DNA of 64,000 nt, from the NCBI RefSeq assembly GCF_001514065.1, contig NZ_KQ948426.1, positions 62,001 to 126,000 of the forward strand. The letters are read 5' to 3'. Each line of letters starts with the position of its first letter. The stretch's first letter is position 1. The position numbers were made by a program, and so were the translations under genes. This document shows, one piece after another, positions 50,296 to 60,086 of this stretch. Origin of the DNA: Streptomyces antibioticus. GTDB lineage: Bacteria > Actinomycetota > Actinomycetes > Streptomycetales > Streptomycetaceae. The notes under the pieces are model-generated. The model made no database searches and was not told the origin of the DNA. It was given only the letters and a program-made list of their open reading frames with translations.

Positions 50296-50471
50296 GGGGT
50301 CGCGGATCCCCTTGTGTTCGGCTCGCGGATCCCGTCGTTCGGGGTCGCGGATCCCGTTGCTCGGGGTCGCGGATCCCGTTGCTCGGGGTCGCGGATCCCG
50401 TCGTTCGGGGTCACAGTCCCCTTGCCCGGGGTCGCGGATCCCCTTGCTCGGGGCCGCGGATTCCATTGTGC
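50296..50471. repeat. Eight 21-24 base tandem repeats between tmk and holB
   Basis: Units begin GGGGTCGCGGATCCC and continue with GTTGCTC, GTCGTTC or CTTGTGTTC. Copies start at 50296, 50320, 50341, 50363, 50385, 50407, 50428 and 50450; copies 3 and 4 are identical, 6 and 8 most diverged. Fills most of the tmk-holB gap. Each has a GGATCC-centred short dyad. No gene visible. Confidence 0.9.
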
Positions 50472-50506
50472 GGTGCGGCACTGACAACGCCGCCCCGCAA
50501 CCGGCC

Positions 50507-53500
50507 TCAGCCCCGACGCCCCCGGCCACGCCGCCCGCGCCCGTCGCCGAACTCGTCGCCGTCCCGGTCCCGCGGGCCCAGCAACTCGTCCGCCAGCGAC
50601 GGCAGATCGTCCAGCGGAGTCTCCTCGGCCCAGTCCGACCGGGTCCGTCGCCGAGGCGCCCCGGTCTCGTCGACCTGAGGCATCTCGCGCGTGCGGTCCT
50701 CGGCTCCGTCGGGCCGCGGCTGCTCCTCCCGGAAGAACCCCGGCGGCACCCGGTCCGCGGGAGCCTCCCCCGGCACAGGCGGCAGCACGGCCGTCTCGTC
50801 GGCGGCACCCGGCGCGACCGGCGGCAGCACCGCGGTCTCGTCAGCGGCACCCGGCGCAACGGGCGGCAGCACCGCCGTCTCGTCCGCCGCACCCGGCGCG
50901 ACCGGCGGCAGCACCGCGGTCTCGTCCGCGGCCGAAGCCGGCGGAGGCTTGGGCAGCTCGGCGGTCACCTCACTGTCAGGAACCCGGCCCTCAGCGCCCC
51001 GCCCCGCGGCACCACGCCCCGAAGCACCACGCCCCTCACCGGCATCCGCCCCTTCGGAGGCCCCGTCGGACACCTTCCGCAGGACCGCCGTCTCCTCCAC
51101 CGGCCCGCCCGAAGCGTTCGTCGGCGTCACCACCGGCGTGGGCACGGTAGACGCGTCCGGCGCCACCGCGGGCGGCGTCGGCTTCTTCGGGCCCGCCTCG
51201 GCCGCCGCGGACGCCTGCTCGGCGAGCCGGCGCGCCTCCTCGGCCCGCAGCAACGCCTCCTCGGCCTTGCGCTGCTTCTCCAGGCGCCGCGCCTCGGCCT
51301 CGGCGTGCAGCCGCGCCTCCTCCTCGGCCTGCTTGCGCCGCCGCTCCTCCTCGGCCCTGCGGCGGGCCTCCTCCTCCGCGCGGGCCTTCTCCTCGGCGAG
51401 CAGCCGCTGCCGCTCCTCCTCGGCCCGCTTACGCGCTTCCTCGGCCCGCAGCCGGGCCTCCTCCGCCTGCCGTTCGGCTTCGCGCCGCTGCGCCTCCTCC
51501 AGCTCGCGCCGCTTGCGCTCCTCCTCCTCGGCGCGCAGCCGCTCCAGCTGTTCCTGGCGCTCGCGCTCCAGGCGCTCTTCCTCGGCCTTGCGCGCGGCCT
51601 CTTCCTCGGCCTTGCGGCGGGCTTCCTCCTCGGCCTTGCGGCGGGCCTCCTCCTGCTCGCGGATCTCCTGCTCGGAGAGCGGCAGCATCTGGTCGAGCCG
51701 GTGCCGTACGACGGTGGTGACGGCCTCGGGCTCCTGGCCCGCGTCGACCACCAGGTACCGGCCGGGGTCGGCCGCGGCGAGTGTCAGGAACCCGGAGCGC
51801 ACGCGCGCGTGGAACTCCGCCGGCTCCGACTCCAGCCGGTCGGGCGCCTCGGTGAAGCGCTCCCGGGCGATCTCCGGGGAGACGTCGAGCAGGACGGTCA
51901 GATGCGGGACCAGCCCGTCCGTGGCCCAGCGGTTGATGCGGGCGATCTCGGTCGGGGACAGGTCGCGGCCCGCGCCCTGGTAGGCCACCGACGAGTCGAT
52001 GTACCGGTCGGAGATGACGACCGCGCCGCGCTCCAGCGCTGGCCGGACGACGGTGTCCACGTGCTCCGCGCGGTCCGCCGCGTACAGCAGCGCCTCCGCA
52101 CGGTGCGACAGTCCGGCCGAGGACACGTCGAGCAGGATGGACCGCAGCCGCTTGCCGACCGGCGTCGCGCCCGGCTCGCGCGTGACCACGACCTCGTGCC
52201 CCTTGGCCCTGATCCACTCGGCAAGCGCCTCGGCCTGGGTGGACTTCCCGGCGCCGTCGCCGCCCTCCAGGGCGATGAAGAAGCCGGTCGCCAGGGGCGC
52301 CGTCACCGGGTCGTCGCCGCCGAGCAGCGCGTCCCGCAGATCCTGCCGCAGCGGCACTCCGGAGCGGTCGTCGACCTTGGCGAGCACCAGCACGGCCACC
52401 GGCAGCAGCAGCGCGCCGACCAGCATCAGCGTGAACGCGGCCCCGCCGTGCGCGAAGACGAACTTGCCGCTCTCCAGCCGGTGCGGCCCGATCAGCGCAG
52501 CGACCAGCGGGGCGATGACCGCACCGAGCGCCACGAACACCCGTACGACCGCGTGCAGATGCTCGGTCGTACGGGGACGGCGGTAGTCCTCGGTCTCCTG
52601 GTCCAGCAGTGCGTGCCCGGTGTTGGCGGCCACGCCCGCGCCGATGCCGGCGAGCGCGACGATCAGGAGGACGGTGGTGACGTCCGGGACCAGACCCGCG
52701 GCCAGCAGGGCGACGCCGGTGAAGGCGATCGCCAGCGCGAGCAGCCGGCGACGCGACAGCGAGACCAGCACCTTGGGCGCCGTACGGATGCCGACGACGA
52801 CCCCGCCGGTCAGCGCGAGCACCAGCAGGCCGTACGTCACCGGCCCGCCGCCCAGGTCCTTGGCGTGCAGCACGGACACGGCGACGGACGCGGAGACCGC
52901 GCCCGCGACGGCGGCGGAGGCGAGGACCAGCAGCGGCAGCACGCCGGTGCGGCCCTTGTCGACGCCGGTGCCCGTCTTGGGGCGGCGCAGGCCCTCCAGC
53001 GGCGAACGCGCGCGCGGGGTGCGGGTGTCGGGCAGTTCCAGGAAGGTCAGCACGGACAGCGACGCGGCGAACAGACCCGCCGCGACATACGAGGCGAGGG
53101 CGGCCTGGTGCTGGTCGAACCAGTCGATCCCGGCGCCCAGGAGGTTGTTGACGAGCGCGGCGGTGACCAGCGCGGCGGCAGCCAGCGGGATCGCCACGAA
53201 GCTCGTACGCAGGGACAGGCGGCGCAGCGCGTCCAGGTGGTCCGGCAGCGGTCGTACCGTCGCGCCCTCCGGCGGCGGGGCCGGGAGCAGGGCGGGCGCC
53301 GCGCTCTCCCGGCACACCGACCAGAAGCGCTCGGCGACTCCGGTGACGAAGGCCGTCACCAGGAGCATCGCCAGTGCGTTCTCCGGCGTCCAGTCGATCC
53401 ACAGGGGCGCGACGATCAGCAGCGCTGCCCGCACCCCGTCCGCGCCGACCATGGTCCAGCGGCGGTCGAGCGGTCCCTCCTGCGCGGTGAGGGACGTCAG

Positions 53501-53809
53501 CGGGCCGAGGAGGACCGCGCCGAACAGCAGCGTGGCCAGGATGCGTACCCCGAAGACGGTCGCCACTGCGAACGCCACCCCTCGGTACCCACCCCCGAAG
53601 GAGCCCTCGGCGATCGCCGCCTGGAGGGCGAGGAGGACCACGACCAGAAGGGCGAGAGTGTCGCCGACACCGCCCACCAGCTGGGCGCTCCACAGCCTCT
53701 TCAGCTGTGGTTGGCGCAGCAGGGCGCGGACGGCGCGCTCGCGGGAGTCCGCGGCAAGGGCGTCGTCGGGGGCCGGGTGGTGGGCCGTTGGCTGCTCGGC
53801 TCGCGTCAT
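50507..53809 (-). CDS. tmk: Thymidylate kinase fused to a transporter-like membrane domain
   Basis: 1100 residues. Residues 1-490: about ten to twelve helices resembling an MFS transporter; ~500-710: dTMP kinase with P-loop EGGDGAGKST near 514, the VTREPGATPVGKRLR and DRYIDSSVAYQGAGRDLSP motifs; ~720-880: charged coiled coil of EEARRKAEEE-type repeats; ~890-1100: Pro/Gly/Asp tail with the 14-residue unit AADETAVLPPVAPG repeated. TMPK phosphorylates dTMP for DNA synthesis. This size and fusion recur in Streptomyces. Whether the membrane part transports anything is unknown. Confidence 0.92.
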   Translation of the reverse strand: MTRAEQPTAHHPAPDDALAADSRERAVRALLRQPQLKRLWSAQLVGGVGDTLALLVVVLLALQAAIAEGSFGGGYRGVAFAVATVFGVRILATLLFGAVLLGPLTSLTAQEGPLDRRWTMVGADGVRAALLIVAPLWIDWTPENALAMLLVTAFVTGVAERFWSVCRESAAPALLPAPPPEGATVRPLPDHLDALRRLSLRTSFVAIPLAAAALVTAALVNNLLGAGIDWFDQHQAALASYVAAGLFAASLSVLTFLELPDTRTPRARSPLEGLRRPKTGTGVDKGRTGVLPLLVLASAAVAGAVSASVAVSVLHAKDLGGGPVTYGLLVLALTGGVVVGIRTAPKVLVSLSRRRLLALAIAFTGVALLAAGLVPDVTTVLLIVALAGIGAGVAANTGHALLDQETEDYRRPRTTEHLHAVVRVFVALGAVIAPLVAALIGPHRLESGKFVFAHGGAAFTLMLVGALLLPVAVLVLAKVDDRSGVPLRQDLRDALLGGDDPVTAPLATGFFIALEGGDGAGKSTQAEALAEWIRAKGHEVVVTREPGATPVGKRLRSILLDVSSAGLSHRAEALLYAADRAEHVDTVVRPALERGAVVISDRYIDSSVAYQGAGRDLSPTEIARINRWATDGLVPHLTVLLDVSPEIARERFTEAPDRLESEPAEFHARVRSGFLTLAAADPGRYLVVDAGQEPEAVTTVVRHRLDQMLPLSEQEIREQEEARRKAEEEARRKAEEEAARKAEEERLERERQEQLERLRAEEEERKRRELEEAQRREAERQAEEARLRAEEARKRAEEERQRLLAEEKARAEEEARRRAEEERRRKQAEEEARLHAEAEARRLEKQRKAEEALLRAEEARRLAEQASAAAEAGPKKPTPPAVAPDASTVPTPVVTPTNASGGPVEETAVLRKVSDGASEGADAGEGRGASGRGAAGRGAEGRVPDSEVTAELPKPPPASAADETAVLPPVAPGAADETAVLPPVAPGAADETAVLPPVAPGAADETAVLPPVPGEAPADRVPPGFFREEQPRPDGAEDRTREMPQVDETGAPRRRTRSDWAEETPLDDLPSLADELLGPRDRDGDEFGDGRGRRGRGRRG
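50778..50934. repeat. 42-base repeats in tmk tail
   Basis: Three full 42-base units at 50778-50819, 50820-50861, 50862-50903 and a partial at 50904-50934, encoding the repeated ADETAVLPPV element. Confidence 0.85.
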
Positions 53810-53864
53810 GCTTTCAGCCTATCGGGCAGCGCCGACAGACCGCGGCGCCCGTCCGAACGTGCGC

Positions 53865-53895
53865 ACGCCCCGACACCAAAGTGATGCCGGGGCGT
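53865..53895 (-). terminator. Hairpin terminator after topA
   Basis: 14-bp stem (53865-53878 with 53882-53895), two G-U pairs when read on the minus strand, 3-base loop. 60 bases past the topA stop and 55 before tmk, so topA and tmk are probably separately expressed. Confidence 0.7.
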
Positions 53896-53955
53896 TCGTT
53901 TCGCGAAGCCTCATCGGGGCAACAGGGCCGGAAAACGACCCTGATGTTCCCGGAC

Positions 53956-56781
53956 TCAGTCCTCCGACGCCGTCTTCGAAGCCGCCGCCTTCTTCGCGGT
54001 GGTCTTCTTCGCGGTCGTCGTCGTCTTCTTCGCGGCGGTCTTCTTGGCGGCCGTCTTCTTGGCCGGGGCGGCCTTCTTCGCGGCCGTCTTCTTGGCGGGT
54101 GCCTTCTTCGCCGTCTTCTTGGCGGGGCCCTTCGCCCGCTTCTCGGCGAGGAGTTCGTAGCCGCGCTCGGGGGTGATGTCCTCGACGCTGTCGCCGGAGC
54201 GCAGGGTCGCGTTGGTCTCCCCGTCGGTGACGTACGGGCCGAAGCGGCCGTCCTTGACCACGACCGGCTTCTCGCTGACCGGGTCGGTGCCCAGCTCCTT
54301 CAGCGGCGGCTTGGCGGCGGCCCGGCCGCGCTGCTTGGGCTGGGCGTAGATCGCGAGCGCCTCTTCGAGGGTGATCGTGAAGAGCTGGTCCTCGGAGGTG
54401 AGCGAGCGCGAGTCCGTGCCCTTCTTCAGGTACGGCCCGTAGCGCCCGTTCTGTGCGGTGATCTCCTGGCCCTCGGCGTCGACGCCGACCACGCGCGGCA
54501 GCGACATCAGCTTGAGGGCGTCCTCCAGCGTCACCGTGTCCAGCGCCATCGACTTGAACAGCGAGGCCGTTCGCGGCTTCACGGCGTTCTTGCCGGTCTT
54601 CGGGGTGCCCTCGGGGAGCACCTCGGTGACGTAGGGGCCGTAGCGGCCGTCCCGGGCGATGATCTGATTGCCGCTCACGGGGTCGGCGCCGAGCTCGAAG
54701 TCACCGCTCGGCTTGGCGAGCAGTTCCTCGGCGAGCTCGACGGACAGCTCGTCCGGAGCGAGGTCTTCCGGCACGTCCGCGCGCTGGTGGCCCTCGGAGT
54801 CCTTCTCGCCGCGCTCGATGTACGGGCCGTAGCGGCCGACGCGGAGCACGATGCCGTTGCCCACCGGGAACGACGACACCTCGCGCGCGTCGATCGCGCC
54901 CAGGTCGGTCACCAGCTCCTTGAGGCCGCCGAGGTGGTCCCCGTCGCCGTTGCCTGCCTCGGCCGCGCCGCCGCTCTCCGAGGTGCCCTCGCCGAAGTAG
55001 AACCGCTTCAGCCACGGCACGGACTGGGCCTCACCGCGGGCGATGCGGTCGAGGTCGTCCTCCATCTTGGCGGTGAAGTCGTAGTCGACGAGCCGCCCGA
55101 AGTGCTTCTCCAGGAGGTTGACCACGGCGAAGGACAGGAAGGACGGGACGAGTGCCGTGCCCTTCTTGAAGACATAGCCGCGGTCGAGGATGGTGCCGAT
55201 GATCGACGCGTACGTCGACGGGCGGCCGATCTCGCGCTCTTCGAGCTCCTTGACCAGGCTGGCCTCGGTGTAGCGGGCCGGGGGCTTGGTGGCGTGCCCG
55301 TCGACCGTGATCTCCTCGGCGGAGAGCCGGTCGCCCTCGCTGACCTGCGGCAGCCGGCGCTCACGGTCGTCCAGCTCGGCGTTCGGGTCGTCGGCACCCT
55401 CGACGTAGGCCTTCAGGAAGCCGTGGAAGGTGATCGTCTTGCCGGAGGCGCTGAACTCGACGTCCCGGCCGTCGGCGGCGGTGCCACCGATCTTGACGGT
55501 GACGGAGTTGCCGGTCGCGTCCTTCATCTGGGAGGCGACGGTGCGCTTCCAGATCAGCTCGTAGAGCTTGAACTGGTCGCCGGTCAGACCGGTCTCGGCG
55601 GGCGTGCGGAAACGATCACCCGAGGGGCGGATCGCCTCGTGCGCCTCCTGGGCGTTCTTGACCTTCCCGGCGTACGTCCGCGGCGCGGACGGCAGGTAGT
55701 CGGCGCCGTACAGCTGCGTGACCTGCGCGCGGGCCGCGGTGACAGCGGTGTCGCTGAGCGTCGTGGAGTCCGTACGCATGTAGGTGATGTAGCCGTTCTC
55801 GTACAGCTTCTGGGCGACCTGCATGGTCGCCTTCGCGCCGAAGCCGAGCTTGCGGCTGGCCTCCTGCTGGAGGGTCGTCGTACGGAACGGGGCGTACGGC
55901 GAGCGGCGGTACGGCTTGGACTCGACGGACCGGACGGCGAAGTCGGTGTTCTCCAGCGCGGCGGCCAGCGCACGGGCGTTCGCCTCGTCGAGGTGGAGGG
56001 TGTTGGCGCCCTTGATCTGGCCCAGCGAGTCGAAGTCACGGCCCTGCGCGACCCGCTTGCCGTCGACCGTCTGGAGCCGGGCGACCAGCGTCGACGGGTC
56101 GCTCGGGTCACCGGCGCGGCCGGTGCCGAAGGTGCCGGTCAGGTCCCAGTACTCGGCGGAACGGAAGGCGATGCGCTCGCGCTCCCGCTCGACGACGAGC
56201 CGGGTGGCGACCGACTGGACACGGCCCGCCGACAGGCGCGGCATGACCTTCTTCCACAGGACCGGCGAGACCTCGTAGCCGTAGAGACGGTCGAGGATGC
56301 GGCGGGTCTCCTGGGCGTCGACCATGCGCTGGTTGAGATCGCGCGGGTTGGCGACGGCGGCCCGGATCGCGTCCTTGGTGATCTCGTGGAACACCATGCG
56401 CTTGACCGGGACCTTGGGCTTCAGCACCTCCAGGAGGTGCCACGCGATGGCCTCGCCCTCGCGGTCCTCATCGGTGGCGAGGAAGAGCTCGTCGGAGTCC
56501 TTCAGCAGGTCCTTGAGCTTCTTGACCTGGGCCTTCTTGTCGGCGTTGACGACATAGATGGGCTCGAAGTCGTGCTCTACGTCCACGCCGAGGCGGCGCA
56601 CCTCGCCGGTGTACTTCTCCGGCACCTCCGCGGCGCCGTTGGGGAGGTCGCGGATGTGCCCGACGCTCGCCTCGACGACGTAACCAGGGCCGAGGTAGCC
56701 CTTGATCGTCTTCGCCTTGGCTGGCGACTCGACGATGACGAGTCGGCGGCCGCCGTGTGCGGTCTCGCTGGTCGGGGACAA
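53956..56781 (-). CDS. topA: DNA topoisomerase I
   Basis: 941 residues. Type IA topoisomerase relaxing negative supercoils. TOPRIM domain at 10-130 (RLVIVESPAKAKTIKGYLG, ATDEDREGEAIAWHL), active Tyr near 332 in TYMRTDSTTLS, and instead of zinc ribbons at least four C-terminal repeats of the GRYGPY type (GRYGPYIERG, GRYGPYVTEV, GRYGPYLKKG, GRFGPYVTDG). The last ~60 residues are Lys/Ala-rich (AKKTAAKKAAPAKKTAAKK), a processivity-enhancing tail typical of streptomycetes. The 243-base gap upstream (56782-57024) holds its promoter; no gene there. Confidence 0.95.
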   Translation of the reverse strand: MSPTSETAHGGRRLVIVESPAKAKTIKGYLGPGYVVEASVGHIRDLPNGAAEVPEKYTGEVRRLGVDVEHDFEPIYVVNADKKAQVKKLKDLLKDSDELFLATDEDREGEAIAWHLLEVLKPKVPVKRMVFHEITKDAIRAAVANPRDLNQRMVDAQETRRILDRLYGYEVSPVLWKKVMPRLSAGRVQSVATRLVVERERERIAFRSAEYWDLTGTFGTGRAGDPSDPSTLVARLQTVDGKRVAQGRDFDSLGQIKGANTLHLDEANARALAAALENTDFAVRSVESKPYRRSPYAPFRTTTLQQEASRKLGFGAKATMQVAQKLYENGYITYMRTDSTTLSDTAVTAARAQVTQLYGADYLPSAPRTYAGKVKNAQEAHEAIRPSGDRFRTPAETGLTGDQFKLYELIWKRTVASQMKDATGNSVTVKIGGTAADGRDVEFSASGKTITFHGFLKAYVEGADDPNAELDDRERRLPQVSEGDRLSAEEITVDGHATKPPARYTEASLVKELEEREIGRPSTYASIIGTILDRGYVFKKGTALVPSFLSFAVVNLLEKHFGRLVDYDFTAKMEDDLDRIARGEAQSVPWLKRFYFGEGTSESGGAAEAGNGDGDHLGGLKELVTDLGAIDAREVSSFPVGNGIVLRVGRYGPYIERGEKDSEGHQRADVPEDLAPDELSVELAEELLAKPSGDFELGADPVSGNQIIARDGRYGPYVTEVLPEGTPKTGKNAVKPRTASLFKSMALDTVTLEDALKLMSLPRVVGVDAEGQEITAQNGRYGPYLKKGTDSRSLTSEDQLFTITLEEALAIYAQPKQRGRAAAKPPLKELGTDPVSEKPVVVKDGRFGPYVTDGETNATLRSGDSVEDITPERGYELLAEKRAKGPAKKTAKKAPAKKTAAKKAAPAKKTAAKKTAAKKTTTTAKKTTAKKAAASKTASED

Positions 56782-57024
56782 CTTCGCTCTTCTCTCCGGT
56801 CGACGCTGGGGCCTCCCCAGGCGGTCCCCGGGGTCGGGTCATGGTGACGCTGCGGAGTGTGACGGTACATCCCGCCCCCGTGTCAAACGGGAAAAGCCCG
56901 CAACGGCCACTCGAACGGTAACCCGACTACCGCCATTCCTGCCGCCCGGAGTACCCACCGGCCATTTCGAGCCTTAGTGGAGGACCCCCTCCCAATTACC
57001 GGGACCTCGGCCTTTCCATGGTCG

Positions 57025-57222
57025 TCACAGCTGGGTGAAGCACCATGCGCCGACCACGAGCGCGATCACCGCGGCAGAGCTCGCGATCATCGCCGATGCG
57101 ACCGGGCTCACACCGTGCGCCACCGGTTCCCGGTGCCGTGCGCGGACCGCGGTCCACGCCAGCAGCCCGGCTCCGAACAGCGCGAACACCGACCCCGCGA
57201 AGATCGCCGGTCCGCTCTCCAT
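57025..57222 (-). CDS. Small two-helix membrane protein
   Basis: 65 residues, two hydrophobic segments (IFAGSVFALFGAGLLAWTAV and ASAMIASSAAVIALVVGAW) separated by a basic loop. Coding potential is supported by the well-placed GGGGGAGCC before ATG 57222 and strongly GC-biased third positions. Function unknown; a gene of this type lies between topA and the kinase in Streptomyces. The region up to 57366 holds a possible weak hairpin (57316-57323 with 57352-57359). Confidence 0.75.
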   Translation of the reverse strand: MESGPAIFAGSVFALFGAGLLAWTAVRARHREPVAHGVSPVASAMIASSAAVIALVVGAWCFTQL

Positions 57223-57366
57223 GGCTCCCCCTGCCCCTTTTCTCCCGACCGCGTGTGCCCTCGGGCAGGGAGGCTGACACGCGCGGGCGGCGGCCAGGCG
57301 AACCGGAGGTGAACGCGGGACCGAGCCGCCGGTGGACCCCTCGGGGGCGAGCGGTCCCGGCCGCGC

Positions 57367-59907
57367 TCAGACCGAACCGGGTGCGGGTATCTTTCCGGTC
57401 GTCTTCTCGCCGTCGGTCCGGCTCACCGTGCACACGGCCTTCTTGAACCCCTTGTTCCAGTCCTCCTCGTCGGCCACCCAGCCGTAGACGGTGCGCTCCG
57501 ATCCCGGCGCCCAGCTCGACTCGAATTTGTTGCGGCACAGCTTGGTCGCGTTGTCGGTGGCTTTCTCGTAGGCCATTTCCTCCGGTGCCTGAACCACGCC
57601 TATGACCTGGTCGGTGTGGGGTTTCACGCAGTCGGTGAGCGGGGCGTTGTAGCCGTCGTCCTGCTCCTCGTAGATCCAGCAGTCCCCGGTGCTCATCTGA
57701 CCGACCCACAGCCGCGTGCCCTCGTCCCGAAGACGGCCGACCTCACCGCCTATCGCCGCATGGCGGCCGAGTACGAGACATGCCGTACCGCTGTTGGCCG
57801 CGGTGAAGCCCGCCTTCGTCGGTACGACGGCGTAGAGCGCCGCGTCCGGAAGGGCGTCGACGACCGCGCGCGTCTGGTTCTCGCAGCGCCGGCCGCCCTC
57901 CGCGCGCGCGTCGGCGTAGTCGGTGGCCGTGTCGACGGCGACGACCTGTCCGTCCGGCCAGTCCTCGGCGCAGTCCACCACGCCGAGGTTCGGCTCCGAC
58001 TTGAACGGCGTCCCCGACCAGACCGCCTGTACGCAGTCGCCGGTCTCCAACGGCTCGCTGAGGCCGACGACATCGCCGTACGGCAGCACGGGCCCGGTCG
58101 GCGGCGGTGAGCTCTTGGGGACGCTGGAGGTGGGCGGCTTGTTCGCCGTGTTGTTCGTGCCTCCGCCGCCGTTGTCCTTGGTCAGCGAGACGGCCAGCCA
58201 GGTGCCGCCGGCGACGACGAGGACGGCGGCCACGACGAGCGCGATCAGCGCGAGCCGCTTCTTGTCCCGGGAGGGCGGCCCGGGTGGACCGGCTCCGGGC
58301 ATCCCCGGCCCACCCCCGCCCCAGCCGGCCCCGGAAGTGCCGCCCAGGTAGGGCTGGGTGGGGCTCGCGGCGACGGCGGGGTTGCCCGCGTAGGGCGGCG
58401 TCGGGCCGCCGGCGTAGGGAGGCGTCGGGCTGCTCCCGTACGGCGACGGGGCACCGCCGCCCGCATAGGGGCCGTAGGGCGCGGGGCCGCCGGTCGCATA
58501 GGGCCCTTGCGCATAGGGGTTGCCGGGTTCAGGTGAGGGCGAGGACGGCTGCTGAGGGGCGGCGGCCTGCCGCCACGGGTCGTACGCGGACCCGGCCGCC
58601 CCACCCGGCGTGGCCGCCCCACCACCGCCGGACGCGGCTCCCGGGGTGTGCGGCGTCTGCGGGGCACCCGGCGTGAAGGGCCCGCCCGACGACGGCGGGA
58701 CACCCGGCGTGAAGCCACCACCCGGCGTCTGCGGCGTCCCCGGCGTCTGCGGGGCACCCGGCGTCCCAGGTCCCGACCCACCACCCCCGCCGCCGCCCCA
58801 CCCCGGCGACGTACTCGCGACGTACCCCGGCGGTGGGCCGTCCATCAGCCCGCCTCCCGGCGCGGCACCGGAGCCGACCGGCTGCCCGCCCGCCACCTCC
58901 CCCGCACCGGACGCCCCGTCACCCGCACCGAACCCACCGGCCGGCGGCCCGAATCCGGGCGTCGCACCGAACCCCGCCACCGCCCCGGCGCCGACACCCG
59001 CACCCGCCTCCCCCGCCGCCGCGGACCACCCCGGCGAAGCCCCGCGCACCACCCGCTCCAGCCCGCGCGCCACCGCCTCCGGCGACGACCTGCGCACCGG
59101 GTCCTTCACCAGCAAACCCTGGAGCACCGGCGCCAGTTCACCGGCCCGCACCGGTGCCGTCGGTTCCTCCCCGAGCAGGGCCGTGAGGGTCGCGTACTCG
59201 CCGTGCCGGTCGAAGGGGCCGTGACCCTCCACGGCCCAGTACAGGGTCGCGCCCAGCGAGAACAGGTCCGCGGCCGGTGTCGGCGGCTCCCCACGCGCGC
59301 GCTCCGGCGCGAGATAGCCGGGCGTGCCGAGGATGCCCGCCGTGGCGGTGAGCCGGGGTTCCCGGGACTCGGGCTGGAGGGCGATGCCGTAGTCGGTGAG
59401 CAGCACGCGCGCGTACGGGTCGCCCGAAGCATCCGATCCCAGCAGGATGTTGGCCGGTTTCACATCCCTGTGAAGGATGCCGATCCGGTGCCCCGCGGTC
59501 AGCGCGTCGAGCACGGCGAGCCCGACGCGGGCCGCCTGGACGGGCGGCAGCGGCCCCGAACTGCGCACCACCGCCTGGAGGTCGACCGCGTCCGGCACGT
59601 ACTCCATGACGATCCACGGCAGCCCCTCGTGCACCACCACGTCATGCACCGTCGCCACATGGCGATGCCCGCGCAGCCGCGCCGCGTGCCGTGCCTCGCT
59701 GCGGGCCCGCGCGATGCGCTGCGCGGGCTCGCTCGCGTCCGTCGGCACGTCCGGAAGCGCGATCTCCTTCAGCGCGACCTCGCACGCCAACTCGTCGTCG
59801 TACGCCAGCCAGACCCGGCCCATGCCGCCCGCGCCGAGCGTCCGCAGCAGCCGGTAGCGGCCGCCCACGACCCTGCCTTCGCCGTGATCCGGCGTCTCCC
59901 CCGACAT
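57367..59907 (-). CDS. Membrane Ser/Thr protein kinase (PknB-like)
   Basis: 846 residues. Kinase domain at ~15-280: glycine loop LLRTLGAGGMGRVWLAYD, catalytic lysine in EVALKEIAL, HRDVKPANILLGSD near 147, activation-loop LTDYGIALQPES, GTPGYLAPERARG. Then ~270 residues of Gly/Pro/Ala linker with PGTPQTPG-type repeats, one transmembrane helix near 550-575 (LALIALVVAAVLVVAGGTWLAV), and an external ~270-residue domain with several cysteines. ATG 59907 starts the conserved protein; GTG 59910 is equally possible. External ligand unknown. Confidence 0.9.
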   Translation of the reverse strand: MSGETPDHGEGRVVGGRYRLLRTLGAGGMGRVWLAYDDELACEVALKEIALPDVPTDASEPAQRIARARSEARHAARLRGHRHVATVHDVVVHEGLPWIVMEYVPDAVDLQAVVRSSGPLPPVQAARVGLAVLDALTAGHRIGILHRDVKPANILLGSDASGDPYARVLLTDYGIALQPESREPRLTATAGILGTPGYLAPERARGEPPTPAADLFSLGATLYWAVEGHGPFDRHGEYATLTALLGEEPTAPVRAGELAPVLQGLLVKDPVRRSSPEAVARGLERVVRGASPGWSAAAGEAGAGVGAGAVAGFGATPGFGPPAGGFGAGDGASGAGEVAGGQPVGSGAAPGGGLMDGPPPGYVASTSPGWGGGGGGGSGPGTPGAPQTPGTPQTPGGGFTPGVPPSSGGPFTPGAPQTPHTPGAASGGGGAATPGGAAGSAYDPWRQAAAPQQPSSPSPEPGNPYAQGPYATGGPAPYGPYAGGGAPSPYGSSPTPPYAGGPTPPYAGNPAVAASPTQPYLGGTSGAGWGGGGPGMPGAGPPGPPSRDKKRLALIALVVAAVLVVAGGTWLAVSLTKDNGGGGTNNTANKPPTSSVPKSSPPPTGPVLPYGDVVGLSEPLETGDCVQAVWSGTPFKSEPNLGVVDCAEDWPDGQVVAVDTATDYADARAEGGRRCENQTRAVVDALPDAALYAVVPTKAGFTAANSGTACLVLGRHAAIGGEVGRLRDEGTRLWVGQMSTGDCWIYEEQDDGYNAPLTDCVKPHTDQVIGVVQAPEEMAYEKATDNATKLCRNKFESSWAPGSERTVYGWVADEEDWNKGFKKAVCTVSRTDGEKTTGKIPAPGSV

Positions 59908-60086
59908 CACGCCTCCCCCCGAGGCCCGGGCGGGTGCGCCTCCCCCGAGGACGCGTCGGGCCTGCCCCTCGAAGGTAGCCTCGCACGCCCCACTGACAGG
60001 AGACCTTTTCGTCACCAATCAGACCAGACCGGGCACACCCGCCTCAGGGCTGCACCCCGACCTCAGCCGCCCCGGCCTCAGTCGGA

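Noticed and set aside
50296..50471. Possible CRISPR array
   Set aside because: Repeats abut directly with no unique spacers, units are 21-24 bases, and no cas genes are nearby.
49283..53884. A 1533-codon open frame on the plus strand opposite tmk
   Set aside because: It is an antisense shadow caused by high GC. The minus strand encodes clear thymidylate kinase motifs; the plus frame is Arg/Gly/Gln-rich without recognisable domains.
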